This document shows, in pieces, positions 36,548-46,368 of a stretch of 64,000 nt of DNA. Source of the DNA: Rhizobium sp. Root1334. GTDB lineage: Bacteria > Pseudomonadota > Alphaproteobacteria > Rhizobiales > Rhizobiaceae. The stretch spans positions 1 through 64,000 of the forward strand of contig NZ_LMEY01000032.1 of assembly GCF_001426665.1 (NCBI RefSeq), in the 5' to 3' direction. The translations under genes were made by a program, and so were the position numbers. The first letter of the stretch is position 1, and the number at the start of each line of letters is the position of its first letter. The notes under the pieces were generated by a model. The model saw only the letters and a list, made by a program, of their open reading frames with translations. It ran no database searches and was not told the DNA's origin.

Positions 36548-37489
36548 ATGGATTTCTTTCCGCATCGCCACCTGCTCGGCATCAAGGGCCTGAACGAACA
36601 GGATATCACCGTCCTGCTCGACCGGGCCGACGAAGCCGTCAAGATTTCCCGCCAGAGAGAGAAGAAGACAACGACTCTGCGCGGCCTGACGCAGATCAAC
36701 CTGTTCTTCGAGGCCTCGACGCGGACACAATCCTCCTTCGAACTCGCGGGCAAACGGCTGGGTGCCGACGTGATGAACATGTCGGTCAGCAATTCCTCGG
36801 TAAAGAAAGGCGAAACGCTGATCGATACGGCGATGACGCTGAATGCGATGCATCCGGATGTGTTGGTGGTGCGCCATTCGTCCGCCGGTGCGGCAGCGCT
36901 GCTTGCCCAGAAGGTCTCCTGCTCCGTTGTCAATGCCGGCGACGGACAACACGAGCATCCCACCCAGGCGCTGCTCGACGCGCTGACCATCCGCCGCGCC
37001 AAGGGCAAGCTGTCGCGCATCATCGTCGCCATCTGCGGCGACGTCCTGCATTCGCGCGTTGCCCGCTCCAACATTCTTCTGCTGAACCAGATGGGCGCCC
37101 GCGTCCGTGTCGTTGCCCCGGCAACTCTCCTCCCCTCCGGCATCGCCGACATGGGTGCCGAGGTCTATCACTCGATGGAAGAAGGCCTGAAGGACGCCGA
37201 CGTGGTGATGATGCTGCGCCTGCAGCGTGAGCGCATGGCCGGCTCCTTCGTTCCTTCGGTGCGCGAATATTTCCGCTATTATGGGCTTGATGCCGAAAAG
37301 CTGAAAGCTGCCAAGGAAGACGCGCTCGTCATGCATCCCGGCCCGATGAACCGCGGCGTCGAAATCGCCTCGGAAATCGCCGACGGGCCGCAGAGCGTCA
37401 TCGAGCAGCAGGTTGAAATGGGGGTCGCGGTGCGCATGGCGGTGATGGAAACGCTTCTTCTTTCGCAGAACCAGGGGCCACGCACATGA
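36548..37489 (+). CDS. pyrB: Aspartate carbamoyltransferase catalytic chain
   Basis: The 313-residue protein contains the carbamoyl-phosphate motif [40 protein letters not shown], the [12 protein letters not shown] motif, and [11 protein letters not shown]. It catalyses the committed step of pyrimidine synthesis. GAGG 9 nt upstream favours ATG 36548. No pyrI is present. The stop overlaps the next gene (ATGA), and the partner is an inactive dihydroorotase homologue, so it probably forms the class A-type PyrB-PyrC' dodecamer. Confidence 0.97.
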   Translation: MDFFPHRHLLGIKGLNEQDITVLLDRADEAVKISRQREKKTTTLRGLTQINLFFEASTRTQSSFELAGKRLGADVMNMSVSNSSVKKGETLIDTAMTLNAMHPDVLVVRHSSAGAAALLAQKVSCSVVNAGDGQHEHPTQALLDALTIRRAKGKLSRIIVAICGDVLHSRVARSNILLLNQMGARVRVVAPATLLPSGIADMGAEVYHSMEEGLKDADVVMMLRLQRERMAGSFVPSVREYFRYYGLDAEKLKAAKEDALVMHPGPMNRGVEIASEIADGPQSVIEQQVEMGVAVRMAVMETLLLSQNQGPRT

Positions 37490-38775
37490 GCAACGCCCTC
37501 GTCCTGAAAAACCTGCGCATCATCGACCCCTCCCGCAATCTCGATGAAACCGGCACTGTTATTGTCGAAAACGGCCTGATCGTTGCTGCCGGACAATCCG
37601 CCCAGAACCAGGGTGTTCCGGATGGTGCTGAGGTCAAGGATTGCACCGGCCTCGTTGCCGTGCCCGGCCTGGTCGATGCCCGCGTTTTTGTTGGCGAACC
37701 CGGCGGCGAATATCGCGAGACCATAGAATCAGCATCGCGGGCTGCCGCTGCCGGTGGCGTCACCTCTATCATCACCATGCCGGATACCGATCCGGTCATC
37801 GACGATATCGCGCTGGTGCAGTTCGTTCAGAAGACGGCGCGCGACAAGGCGCTGGTCAATGTCTACCCGGCCGCAGCACTGACCAAACATCTCGATGGCG
37901 AAGAGATGACCGAATTCGGGCTGTTGCGCGAAGCCGGTGCCGTCTGCTTCACCAATGGCCGCCGCCCGGTGCACGACACGCTCGTCCTTCGCCGCGCCAT
38001 GACCTATGCCCGCGAATTCGGCGCCGTCATCTCGCTCGAGACGCGCGACAAATATCTCGGTGCCGGTGGCGTCATGAACGAAGGACTGCTTGCCAGCTGG
38101 CTCGGCCTTTCCGGCGTGCCGCGCGAAGCCGAGATTATTCCGCTGGAGCGCGACCTGCGCATCGCCGGACTGACCAAGGGCGCCTATCATGCGGCAAAGA
38201 TCTCGCTGCCGGAATCGGCAGAAGCGATCGCCACCGCTCGCAAGCGCGGCGCCAACGTTACCTGCGGCATCTCGATCAATCACCTGACCCTCAACGAAAA
38301 CGACATCGGCGAATACCGGACCTTCTTCAAGCTCTCGCCGCCGCTGCGTGGCGAAGACGACCGTGTCGCTATGGTCGAGGCGCTGGCCAATGGCACGATC
38401 GACATCATCGTCTCATCGCACGATCCGCAGGACGTCGACACCAAGCGTCTGCCATTTGCCGACGCTGCCGACGGCGCGATCGGGCTGGAGACGTTGCTGG
38501 CTGCTGCGCTCCGCCTCCATCACAGCGGCTCCGTGCCGCTGATGCGGCTGATCGATGCCCTATCGACACGCCCAGCCCAGATTTTCGGGCTCGATGCCGG
38601 CACACTGAAACCCGGCGCCAAGGCCGACATCACGCTGATCGATCTGGAAGAGCCCTGGATTTTCGGCAAGGATGCGATCGTGTCCCGTTCGAAAAACACA
38701 CCGTTTGAAAATGCCCGCTTTACCGGCCGGGCCGTTCAAACCTATGTTGCCGGAAAACTGGTTCATTCGCTTTAA
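37486..38775 (+). CDS. pyrX: Dihydroorotase-like protein, probably non-catalytic (PyrC'/PyrX)
   Basis: The 429-residue protein aligns with class I dihydroorotases along its length. The metal-binding motif D-x-H-x-H-x-R-E-P-G is changed: residues 64-73 read [10 protein letters not shown], so both histidines (66, 68) and the arginine (70) are lost. The catalytic D-H-A-P-H is replaced by SSHDPQ (310-315). It is therefore unlikely to bind zinc or cyclise carbamoyl aspartate. In Pseudomonas such a PyrC' is needed for assembly of active aspartate carbamoyltransferase, and the ATGA overlap with pyrB fits that. A catalytic pyrC should lie elsewhere. It is often annotated simply as pyrC. Confidence 0.92.
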   Translation: MSNALVLKNLRIIDPSRNLDETGTVIVENGLIVAAGQSAQNQGVPDGAEVKDCTGLVAVPGLVDARVFVGEPGGEYRETIESASRAAAAGGVTSIITMPDTDPVIDDIALVQFVQKTARDKALVNVYPAAALTKHLDGEEMTEFGLLREAGAVCFTNGRRPVHDTLVLRRAMTYAREFGAVISLETRDKYLGAGGVMNEGLLASWLGLSGVPREAEIIPLERDLRIAGLTKGAYHAAKISLPESAEAIATARKRGANVTCGISINHLTLNENDIGEYRTFFKLSPPLRGEDDRVAMVEALANGTIDIIVSSHDPQDVDTKRLPFADAADGAIGLETLLAAALRLHHSGSVPLMRLIDALSTRPAQIFGLDAGTLKPGAKADITLIDLEEPWIFGKDAIVSRSKNTPFENARFTGRAVQTYVAGKLVHSL

Positions 38776-38788
38776 TTGAGCGCGTGGC

Positions 38789-38898
38789 TTGCCCCTCATC
38801 CGCCCTAACGGGCACCTTCTCCCCGCAGACGGGGAGAAGGAAAAACGGCAAGCTTCGTCGTTCCCTCGTCCCACTTGCGGGGAGAGGATGAGGGGCAA
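38789..38898. repeat. RIME-type palindromic intergenic element
   Basis: A 110-bp element is bounded by a perfect 13-bp inverted repeat TTGCCCCTCATCC (38789-38801) / GGATGAGGGGCAA (38886-38898). Inside is a 10-bp stem CCTTCTCCCC / GGGGAGAAGG with a six-base loop at 38815-38840. The size and palindromes fit the Rhizobium-specific intergenic mosaic elements. It sits between pyrX and plsY, so its RNA hairpin may separate or stabilise the two transcripts. Confidence 0.85.
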
Positions 38899-38930
38899 TA
38901 TCCGTCGCGGCGGAATTGGGGAGGCAATAG

Positions 38931-39545
38931 GTGTCTGACATATTTTCCTGGCAACTCGGGCTGGCGCTGACGGCCGGTGTTGCGATTTTCGGCTATCTGC
39001 TCGGCTCCATCCCCTTCGGCCTGATCCTCACCCGCATGGCCGGACTTGGCGACGTCCGCAAGATCGGCTCCGGCAATATCGGCGCGACCAATGTTTTGCG
39101 CACCGGCAACAAGAAGCTCGCCGCGGCCACGCTGCTACTGGATGCCCTGAAAGGAACTGCCGCTGCGGCAATTGCCTCACGCTGGGGGATCGAAGCGGGT
39201 ATTGCCGCCGGCTTTGCCGCCTTCCTCGGCCATCTCTATCCTGTCTGGCTCGGCTTCAAGGGCGGCAAGGGCATTGCAACCTATATCGGCGTCCTGCTCG
39301 GCTTAGCCCCCATCATGGTTCTGGTGTTTGCCGCGATCTGGCTGACTATGGCCAAACTCACCCATTATTCCTCTCTTTCGGCACTGGTTGCAACCGTGAT
39401 CGTTCCGGTTGTATTGTTAGCCTCAGGCTACGGAAAGATCGGCCTGCTGTTCGTGGTGATGAGCATCATCACCTGGATCAAGCACCGCGAAAACATCCGG
39501 CGGCTCCTGGCCGGGACGGAAGGCCGGATCGGCGAAAAGGGATAG
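38931..39545 (+). CDS. plsY: Glycerol-3-phosphate acyltransferase PlsY
   Basis: The 204-residue membrane protein has about five to six helices and the PlsY motifs [31 protein letters not shown] (motif 1), [20 protein letters not shown] (motif 2) and [16 protein letters not shown] (motif 3). It transfers the acyl group of acyl-phosphate to glycerol-3-phosphate. The start is GTG 38931, with GGGGAGG 6 nt upstream. dprA follows 7 bp after the stop. Confidence 0.96.
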   Translation: MSDIFSWQLGLALTAGVAIFGYLLGSIPFGLILTRMAGLGDVRKIGSGNIGATNVLRTGNKKLAAATLLLDALKGTAAAAIASRWGIEAGIAAGFAAFLGHLYPVWLGFKGGKGIATYIGVLLGLAPIMVLVFAAIWLTMAKLTHYSSLSALVATVIVPVVLLASGYGKIGLLFVVMSIITWIKHRENIRRLLAGTEGRIGEKG

Positions 39546-39551
39546 GTCAGA

Positions 39552-40701
39552 ATGTCGAACGGCAGCGCAGGACGAAACGGGATTGCGCTTTCGGAACGAC
39601 AAAGAACGGCCTGGCTGAGGCTGATCCGCAGCGACAATGTCGGGTCTGCGACCTTTCGCGACCTCATCAACCATTTCGGCTCAGCCGAAACAGCGCTTGA
39701 AATGCTGCCCGAACTGTCGCGGCGCGGTGGTTCAACCCGTACGATCCGCATCGCCTCTGTGGCAGAGGCTGAGAAAGAACTCGCGGCCGCCCATCGGTTC
39801 GGCGCCCGTTTCATCGGCATCGGCGAGCCCGATTACCCCCCGGCCCTGCGCCAGATCGATGGCGCACCACCGTTGTTGGCGGTCAAGGGCAACGCGATCA
39901 CCGGCACCGTCCCTTCCCTCGGCCTCGTCGGCTCGCGTAATGCCTCGATCAGCGGCACGAAATTTGCGGCTATGATCGCGCGCGATGTGGGACGGGCCGG
40001 ATACTCCATTATATCGGGGTTAGCGCGGGGCATCGACACGGCAGCGCATCGCGCCAGCCTGGAGACCGGAACGATCGCAGCGCTGGCCGGTGGTCTGGAT
40101 CAACCCTCCGCCCGAAAATATCGGTCTTCTGGACGAGATCACGGATGGTAATGGCCTCGCGATCAGCGAGATGCCATTCGGCTGGGAACCCCGTGCCCGC
40201 GATTTTCCCCGGCGCAACCGGCTGATCGCCGGTGTCAGCCTCGGGCTTGCCGTCGTCGAAGCGGCCTCACGGTCCGGTTCGTTGATTACCGCGCGTTATG
40301 CCGCCGATTTCGGCCGGCTGGTCTTTGCCGTGCCGGGTTCGCCGCTCGATCCGCGCTGTCACGGTACCAACGGGCTTTTGAAGGATGGCGCGATCGTGAC
40401 CACGGAAGCGGCGGACATATTGCAGGCGCTTGCACCGCTCAGCCGCATCGATCTGTTCACGCCACCGCAGGCGGAGGAGCCGGGCGAACATGATGCTGGA
40501 CCGATGGCACCGCCGCCGAACGAGAACGATCGGGCGCAGATCACCGATGCGCTGGGACCAACGCCCGTCGAGATCGACGACATCATCCGCCACACCGGCC
40601 TTTCGGCATCGGCCGTCTATCTGGTGCTTTTAGAACTGGATCTTGCCGGACGGCTTCACCGGCATCCCGGCGGCCTTGTTTCCCTCAGCATTGGAGAATG
40701 A
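39552..40701 (+). pseudogene. dprA: dprA (DNA processing protein A), interrupted by a frameshift
   Basis: The first frame (39552-40151) carries the start, the helical N-terminal region and the Rossmann-like LGLVGSRNASISGTKFAA and [19 protein letters not shown]. It reads [13 protein letters not shown] and then enters missense ([14 protein letters not shown]). The second frame continues the family from [12 protein letters not shown] at about 40108 to 40701, including [30 protein letters not shown] and the C-terminal winged helix. The junction CAA CCC T CCG (40101-40110) lacks two bases of a Tyr codon. DprA loads RecA on incoming ssDNA. Either the gene is broken, or a sequencing error or +1 slippage is involved. 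The remaining reading frames are intact. Confidence 0.88.
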
Positions 40702-40887
40702 CAACTGCCTTTTGCCGGACAGGATATCGCCGGCTTCGACAAACGCCATTTCGATCAGGTAGCACAGCATATCGGCGCGCTCGTTGGCGGCGACACCACG
40801 GAGTTCTCCGAGCATATGCCGGATATAGGCGACCTTTTCGCGAGCCTGTGCTTCTCGTCTGCCGGCCCCCGTTGAATTCGGAATCAT
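40630..40887 (-). CDS. Small conserved cytoplasmic protein (85 residues), antisense overlap with dprA
   Basis: It starts [20 protein letters not shown] at ATG 40887, with an AGGG site 7 nt upstream. It continues [20 protein letters not shown] and [20 protein letters not shown], a compact helical domain. The last 72 bp lie inside the 3' end of dprA on the opposite strand. I recall similar short proteins in Rhizobiaceae but no function. There is no signal peptide or membrane segment. Confidence 0.75.
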   Translation of the reverse strand: MIPNSTGAGRREAQAREKVAYIRHMLGELRGVAANERADMLCYLIEMAFVEAGDILSGKRQLSFSNAEGNKAAGMPVKPSGKIQF

Positions 40888-41247
40888 CGGTTTTCCCTGT
40901 GGTGCATTCAAAATCCGCCCGTAGACAGGCACGCATTGGTCGAGCGGAACGCCATACAGCACCGTTCGGTCGTGTGGACTGCCACCGCGAGACAAGAGTG
41001 CAGAAGCATCGCTTTCTGCCAGTGCCCCGCGAGATGGAAATTACACTTCAAAGACGATATCGTATTTATCTTTAATTGCAATACGCACGTAATCACTTAT
41101 AGGTTGCATCGCGTTGTGGCCGGTTATTTTGGGCGCAGCACTTGACCGCAGACGAATCCCTGTCCATGTCGGGGCATCGATATTTCCCATTGTGCCGCCT
41201 CTTCCCGGCCTGGCACAGCTTTGAACGGTTGCTTTGAGAATATGACC
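40888..41247. other. Gap of 360 bp upstream of topA
   Basis: This separates the 85-residue gene from topA, which are divergent, so both promoters should lie here. The stretch 41035-41105 is distinctly AT-rich (TATCGTATTTATCTTTAATT) and is the likely promoter area. Frames of 60-120 codons on both strands look like non-coding shadow frames, with no ribosome-binding sites or recognisable domains. Confidence 0.5.
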
Positions 41248-43944
41248 ATGAATGTCGTCGTCGTGGAATCGCCTTCAAAGGCGAAGACCATCAACAAGTA
41301 TCTGGGCCCCGGTTACAAGGTTCTCGCCTCCTTCGGTCACGTCCGCGATTTGCCGGCCAAGGACGGCTCGGTTCTTCCGGATGATGATTTTTCCATGCTC
41401 TGGGAAGTCAGCACCAAATCCGCCAAGCACATGAAAGATATCGCCGACGCCCTGAAATCGGCTGATCGTCTCATTCTCGCAACCGACCCGGACCGCGAAG
41501 GGGAAGCCATTTCCTGGCACGTGCTGGATCTTCTGAACAAGAAGAAACTGATCGCCGGCAAGCCTGTCCAGCGCGTCGTCTTCAATGCGATTACCAAAAA
41601 GGCCGTGCTCGACGCGATGGCCAATCCGCGCGACATCGATATCCCGCTGGTGGACGCCTATCTGGCGCGCCGGGCGCTCGACTATCTCGTCGGTTTCAAC
41701 CTGTCGCCGGTCTTGTGGCGCAAGCTGCCGGGTGCCCGTTCGGCAGGGCGTGTGCAATCTGTCACGCTGCGCCTCGTCTGCGACCGCGAAGCCGAAATCG
41801 AGCGTTTCGTGTCCGAGGAATACTGGAATCTTTCGGCGCTTTTGAAGACACCGCGTGGCGACGAGTTCGAGGCCCGCCTGGTTTCCACCGGCGGCAACCG
41901 TCTGCCGCCCCGCGGCGTGACCAATGGCGAGGACGCCGGCAAGCTGAAAGCCTTGCTGGATGGGGCCGCCTATACGGTCGAGAGCATCGAAGCCAAGCCG
42001 GTCAAACGCAATCCGTCGCCGCCGTTCACCACCTCGACGCTGCAGCAGGCTGCGTCTTCCAAGCTCGGCTTTTCAGCGTCGCGCACCATGCAGGTCGCGC
42101 AGAAGCTCTATGAAGGCGTGGAACTCGGCGGCGAGACCGTCGGTCTCATTACCTATATGCGTACCGACGGCGTGCAGATGGCGCCTGAAGCGATCGATGC
42201 TGCGCGCAGCGCCATTGGCGACCAGTTCGGCAGCCGCTATGTGCCGGAAAAGGCCCGCCTCTATTCGACCAAGGCAAAGAATGCCCAGGAAGCCCACGAG
42301 GCGGTTCGCCCGACAGACTTCACCCGCACTCCCGACCAGGTGCGCAACTTTCTCGACGCTGACCAGCTACGACTCTATGACCTGATCTGGAAGCGCGGTA
42401 TTGCCAGCCAGATGGCGTCAGCCGAGATTGAGCGTACCACGGCCGAGATCACCGCCGACAACAAGGGCGAGAAGGCTGGCTTGCGCGCCGTCGGATCGGT
42501 CATCCGTTTCGATGGCTTCATTGCGGCCTATACCGATGCCAAGGAAGATGGCGAGCAGAGCGACGATGAAGATGGCCGCCTGCCGGAAATCAACGCACGC
42601 GAAAACCTCGCCAAGCAGAAGATCAACTCGACCCAGCATTTCACCGAGCCGCCGCCGCGCTATTCGGAAGCATCGCTGATCAAGAAGATGGAAGAGCTCG
42701 GCATCGGCCGCCCTTCCACCTATGCCGCGACCGTAACGACGCTGCTTGATCGCGAATACATCGTCAACGACAAGCGCAAGCTGATCCCCGAAGCCAAGGG
42801 CCGGCTGGTCACGGCGTTCCTTGAGAGCTTCTTTGCGCGCTATGTCGAATATGATTTCACGGCGTCGCTGGAAGAAAAGCTCGACCAGATCTCTGCCGGC
42901 GAACTCGACTGGAAGGACGTTCTTCGCGATTTCTGGAAGGATTTCTTCGCCCAGATCGAAGACACCAAGGAATTGCGCGTCACCAACGTGCTCGATGCGC
43001 TGAACGAAGAACTGGCACCGCTGGTCTTCCCCAAGCGCGAGGATGGCAGCGATCCGCGCATCTGCCAGGTCTGCGGCACCGGCAAGCTGTCGCTGAAACT
43101 CGGCAAGTATGGCGCTTTCGTCGGTTGCTCGAACTACCCGGAATGCAACTTCACCCGTCAACTGTCATCCGACAGCAATGGCGGCGATGAAGCGGCAGTC
43201 TCGAACGAGCCGCTGGCACTCGGCAAGGATCCGCATACGGGCGAGGAAATCACCCTGCGCTCCGGCCGCTTCGGCCCCTATGTCCAGCGTGGTGATGGCA
43301 AGGAAGCCAAGCGTTCTAGCCTGCCGAAAGGCTGGACACCGGCCAGCATTGACCATGAAAAGGCACTGGCGCTGCTATCGCTGCCGCGCGATATCGGCGC
43401 GCACCCCGAAACCGGCAAGATGATCTCGTCCGGCCTCGGCCGCTATGGGCCGTTCATTCTGCATGACGGCAAGTACGCCAATGTCGAAAGCATCGAGGAC
43501 GTATTCTCGATTGGTCTCAACCGCGCGGTCTCGGTGCTTGCCGACAAGCAGGCGAAGGGACCGGGCGGACGCGGCGCATCGGCTGCTCCTTTGAAGGAAG
43601 TCGGCGACCACCCGGATGGCGGACCGATTACCGTCAAGGACGGTAAATACGGCCCTTACGTCAACTGGGGCAAGGTTAATGCGACCCTGCCGAAGGGCAA
43701 GGATCCGGTGTCGGTGTCGATGGAAGATGCGTTGCTGCTGATTGCCGAGCGCATAGCCAAGGGTGGCATCAAGCCGGCCAAGGGCAAGGCAACCAAAGCC
43801 GCTGCCAAACCAAAAGCTGCAGCGAAAACCGACACGGCGGCCGCCAAATCGGCCAAGCCCAAGGCAGCGGCGAAACCGAAAGCCGCGGCAAAGCCTAAGG
43901 CTGCGGCCAAGCCCAAGACAGCTGCAAAAGCGAAGAAAGACTGA
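41248..43944 (+). CDS. topA: DNA topoisomerase I
   Basis: The 898-residue type IA topoisomerase has the TOPRIM domain (VVVVESPSKAKTINKYLG, LATDPDREGEAISWH) and the catalytic region LITYMRTDGV with the active-site Tyr. It has the gate motif GRPSTYAATVTTLLDREYI and a zinc finger CQVCGTG...GCSNYPEC. Three topoisomerase C-terminal repeats (RSGRFGPYVQRGDG, SSGLGRYGPFILHDGKYANV, VKDGKYGPYVNWGK) follow. The tail is a Lys/Ala-rich repeat of AAAKPKA units. It relaxes negative supercoils. ATG 41242 is an alternative start. rnr follows after 2 nt. This is the target type of the YjhX-family protein in E. coli. Confidence 0.97.
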   Translation: MNVVVVESPSKAKTINKYLGPGYKVLASFGHVRDLPAKDGSVLPDDDFSMLWEVSTKSAKHMKDIADALKSADRLILATDPDREGEAISWHVLDLLNKKKLIAGKPVQRVVFNAITKKAVLDAMANPRDIDIPLVDAYLARRALDYLVGFNLSPVLWRKLPGARSAGRVQSVTLRLVCDREAEIERFVSEEYWNLSALLKTPRGDEFEARLVSTGGNRLPPRGVTNGEDAGKLKALLDGAAYTVESIEAKPVKRNPSPPFTTSTLQQAASSKLGFSASRTMQVAQKLYEGVELGGETVGLITYMRTDGVQMAPEAIDAARSAIGDQFGSRYVPEKARLYSTKAKNAQEAHEAVRPTDFTRTPDQVRNFLDADQLRLYDLIWKRGIASQMASAEIERTTAEITADNKGEKAGLRAVGSVIRFDGFIAAYTDAKEDGEQSDDEDGRLPEINARENLAKQKINSTQHFTEPPPRYSEASLIKKMEELGIGRPSTYAATVTTLLDREYIVNDKRKLIPEAKGRLVTAFLESFFARYVEYDFTASLEEKLDQISAGELDWKDVLRDFWKDFFAQIEDTKELRVTNVLDALNEELAPLVFPKREDGSDPRICQVCGTGKLSLKLGKYGAFVGCSNYPECNFTRQLSSDSNGGDEAAVSNEPLALGKDPHTGEEITLRSGRFGPYVQRGDGKEAKRSSLPKGWTPASIDHEKALALLSLPRDIGAHPETGKMISSGLGRYGPFILHDGKYANVESIEDVFSIGLNRAVSVLADKQAKGPGGRGASAAPLKEVGDHPDGGPITVKDGKYGPYVNWGKVNATLPKGKDPVSVSMEDALLLIAERIAKGGIKPAKGKATKAAAKPKAAAKTDTAAAKSAKPKAAAKPKAAAKPKAAAKPKTAAKAKKD

Positions 43945-43946
43945 AC

Positions 43947-46322
43947 GTGACCAGAAACCCGCGCGATCGAACCGAACGGCCCGGAAAACCCGCAGTCCGG
44001 ATCGGACGCGCGGGCAAGAAGGTCATCATGCCCACAGACGACACCGTGATCATTCACGGCGCTGTGCCGCCGCGTGATGTGCTGATGCGGTTCATTTCGG
44101 AAAATCCGGACAAGGCGTCGAAACGCGAGATCTACAAGGCTTTTGGCCTGAAGGGCGAAACCCGCATCGAGCTGAAATCCCTTTTGCGCGAGATGGAGCA
44201 GGATGGGCTCCTGGAGAAGAAGCGTAATTCGCTTGTGCGCCCCGGCGCCCTTCCTCCCGTCACGGTTCTTGACATCACCACCCGCGACAAGGATGGCGAG
44301 CTGATTGGCCGTCCGGCCGAATGGCCGGATGATGCGGGCGTGGCACCCGCCGTTTCGATCCGTCAGTCGAGTGTCGGCCAGTCCAAGGGCAAGACGCCCG
44401 TCGGCGGTATCGGCGACCGGGTTCTGGCGAAGATTTTCCCGGCCAAGGATCGCGGCGGTCCGGCCTATACGGCGCGCATCATCAAGGTGCTCGACCGCAA
44501 GCGCAACAACAACGCAGCACTGGGCGTCTTCCGGGAAATGCCCGGCGGCGGTGGCCGGATCATGCCGATCGAAAAGCGCGGCGAGGAAATGCAGGTCGAT
44601 GCCGAGCACCAGGGACCGGCCAAGGACGGCGACCTGGTCGAGGTCGAAATCGTCCGCTCCGGCCGTTTTGGTCTGCCGCGCGCCGCAGTCAAGAACGTCA
44701 TCGGCTCCGTTGCTACCGAAAAAGCGATCTCGATGATCGCCATCCATGCGCATGGCATTCCCTACATCTTCCCCGACAGCGTCATCAAGGAAGCCGATGC
44801 CGCTGGCCCCGCCAGCATGTCGCACCGCGAGGACTGGCGTTCGCTGCCGTTGATCACCATCGACCCGGCCGACGCGAAGGACCATGATGACGCCGTACAT
44901 GCCGAGCCCGACCCGTCGCCCGACAATGAAGGCGGCGTCATCGTCACCGTCGCGATCGCCGATGTCTCCTGGTATGTGCGGCCGAAATCGGCGCTCGACC
45001 AGGAAGCAGCCAAGCGCGGCAATTCGGTCTATTTCCCCGACCGCGTCGTGCCGATGCTGCCGGAGCGGATTTCCAATGAACTCTGCTCGCTCAAGCAGGG
45101 CGTCGATCGGCCGGCGCTTGCCGTTCGCATGCGGTTTTCCAAGGAAGGCCGCAAGGCTGGCCACACCTTCCATCGCATCATGATGAAGAGTGCTGCCAAG
45201 CTCTCCTACAACCAGGCGCAGGCCGCGATCGATGGCAATCCGGACGATCAGACCGGACCGCTGCTGGAGCCGATCCTGAAGCCGCTTTGGAACGCCTATG
45301 CGATCCTGACGCGCGGCCGCGACCGGCGCCAACCGCTCGAACTCAACATGCCCGAGCGCAAGATCGTCCTCAAAGACGACGGCACTGTCGATCGCGTCTT
45401 CGTGCCGGACCGGCTCGATGCCCACAAGCTGATCGAAGAGATGATGATCCAGGCCAATGTGGCCGCAGCCGAGACGCTCGAGATCAAGCGCCAGCCGCTG
45501 GTCTACCGTGTCCATGATGCGCCGTCGCTCGCCAAGCAGGAGACGCTGCGCGAGTTTCTGGCGACGCTCGACCTTTCGCTGGTCAAGGGCGGCAACCTGC
45601 GTTCCAACCATTTCAACGGCATCCTGTCGCAGGCTGCAGACAAGCCGTTTGAGACCATGGTCAACGAGATGGTGCTGCGTTCGCAGAGCCAGGCAATCTA
45701 CAGCCCGGAAAATATCGGCCATTTCGGCCTCAACCTGATGAAATACGCCCATTTCACCTCGCCGATCCGCCGTTATGCCGACCTGATCGTGCATCGTGCG
45801 CTGGTCGGTACGCTGGGGCTTGGCGAAGGCGGCATCACGCCGGCCGAGGAAGCGGCACTCAATGATATTGCAGCCGAGATTTCCACGTTCGAACGCCGGG
45901 CAATGGCCGCCGAGCGTGATACCATCGACCGGCTGATTGCCCATCACCTGAGTGGCCGGGTCAACGAGGAATTCGACGGACGCATATCAGGTGTGACCAA
46001 GGCGGGACTATTTGTCACTCTTCCGGCCTATGGCGCAGACGGGTTCGTGCCTATATCTACGCTGGGACGCGATTATTTCATCTATGACGAAGCCCACCAG
46101 GCCCTTTCCGGCGAAAAAACCGGACTTGGCTATCGTCTTGGCGATCAGATCCGCGTCAAACTGGTGGAAGCCGTGCCGCTTGCCGGCGCGCTCCGCTTCG
46201 AGATGATCAGCGAAGGACGCAAGATGCCGACGGCAACGCGCTCCTTCCACAAGTCCGGCCGCAGGGATCGCAGCGGCGCTCGCAAGATGCCGGGAACGCG
46301 ACCACCGCGCGGCAAGCGATAG
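43947..46322 (+). CDS. rnr: Ribonuclease R
   Basis: The 791-residue 3'-5' exoribonuclease starts at GTG 43947, two bases after the topA stop. It has an N-terminal winged-helix domain (ASKREIYKAFGLKGETRIEL), cold-shock domains, the RNB catalytic core with TIDPADAKDHDDAVHAE and TSPIRRYADLIVHRAL, and a C-terminal S1 domain (FDGRISGVTKAGLFVTLPAY). A basic tail (RRDRSGARKMPGTRPPRGKR) follows. RNase R degrades structured RNA. topA-rnr coupling is usual in Rhizobiales. Confidence 0.97.
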   Translation: MTRNPRDRTERPGKPAVRIGRAGKKVIMPTDDTVIIHGAVPPRDVLMRFISENPDKASKREIYKAFGLKGETRIELKSLLREMEQDGLLEKKRNSLVRPGALPPVTVLDITTRDKDGELIGRPAEWPDDAGVAPAVSIRQSSVGQSKGKTPVGGIGDRVLAKIFPAKDRGGPAYTARIIKVLDRKRNNNAALGVFREMPGGGGRIMPIEKRGEEMQVDAEHQGPAKDGDLVEVEIVRSGRFGLPRAAVKNVIGSVATEKAISMIAIHAHGIPYIFPDSVIKEADAAGPASMSHREDWRSLPLITIDPADAKDHDDAVHAEPDPSPDNEGGVIVTVAIADVSWYVRPKSALDQEAAKRGNSVYFPDRVVPMLPERISNELCSLKQGVDRPALAVRMRFSKEGRKAGHTFHRIMMKSAAKLSYNQAQAAIDGNPDDQTGPLLEPILKPLWNAYAILTRGRDRRQPLELNMPERKIVLKDDGTVDRVFVPDRLDAHKLIEEMMIQANVAAAETLEIKRQPLVYRVHDAPSLAKQETLREFLATLDLSLVKGGNLRSNHFNGILSQAADKPFETMVNEMVLRSQSQAIYSPENIGHFGLNLMKYAHFTSPIRRYADLIVHRALVGTLGLGEGGITPAEEAALNDIAAEISTFERRAMAAERDTIDRLIAHHLSGRVNEEFDGRISGVTKAGLFVTLPAYGADGFVPISTLGRDYFIYDEAHQALSGEKTGLGYRLGDQIRVKLVEAVPLAGALRFEMISEGRKMPTATRSFHKSGRRDRSGARKMPGTRPPRGKR

Positions 46323-46368
46323 AGGATGTGAGGGATGCGCCTTGCGTCCACAGGTTGAGGATATGGAC

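Noticed and set aside
38789-38898. CRISPR-like repeat
   Set aside because: The palindromes are nested rather than regularly spaced and occur once, which fits a RIME and not a CRISPR array.
40908-41278. Overlapping minus-strand frames upstream of topA
   Set aside because: They cover an AT-rich promoter-like region, lack start signals and have no similarity that I recognise.
43780-43940. Tandem-repeat-like stretch at the end of topA
   Set aside because: These are codons for AAAKPKA units of the basic tail, not a DNA repeat array.
43656-45947. Minus-strand frame of 763 codons across topA and rnr
   Set aside because: It crosses two well-conserved plus-strand genes and the predicted product is compositionally odd (His, Arg and Asp rich), a shadow frame.
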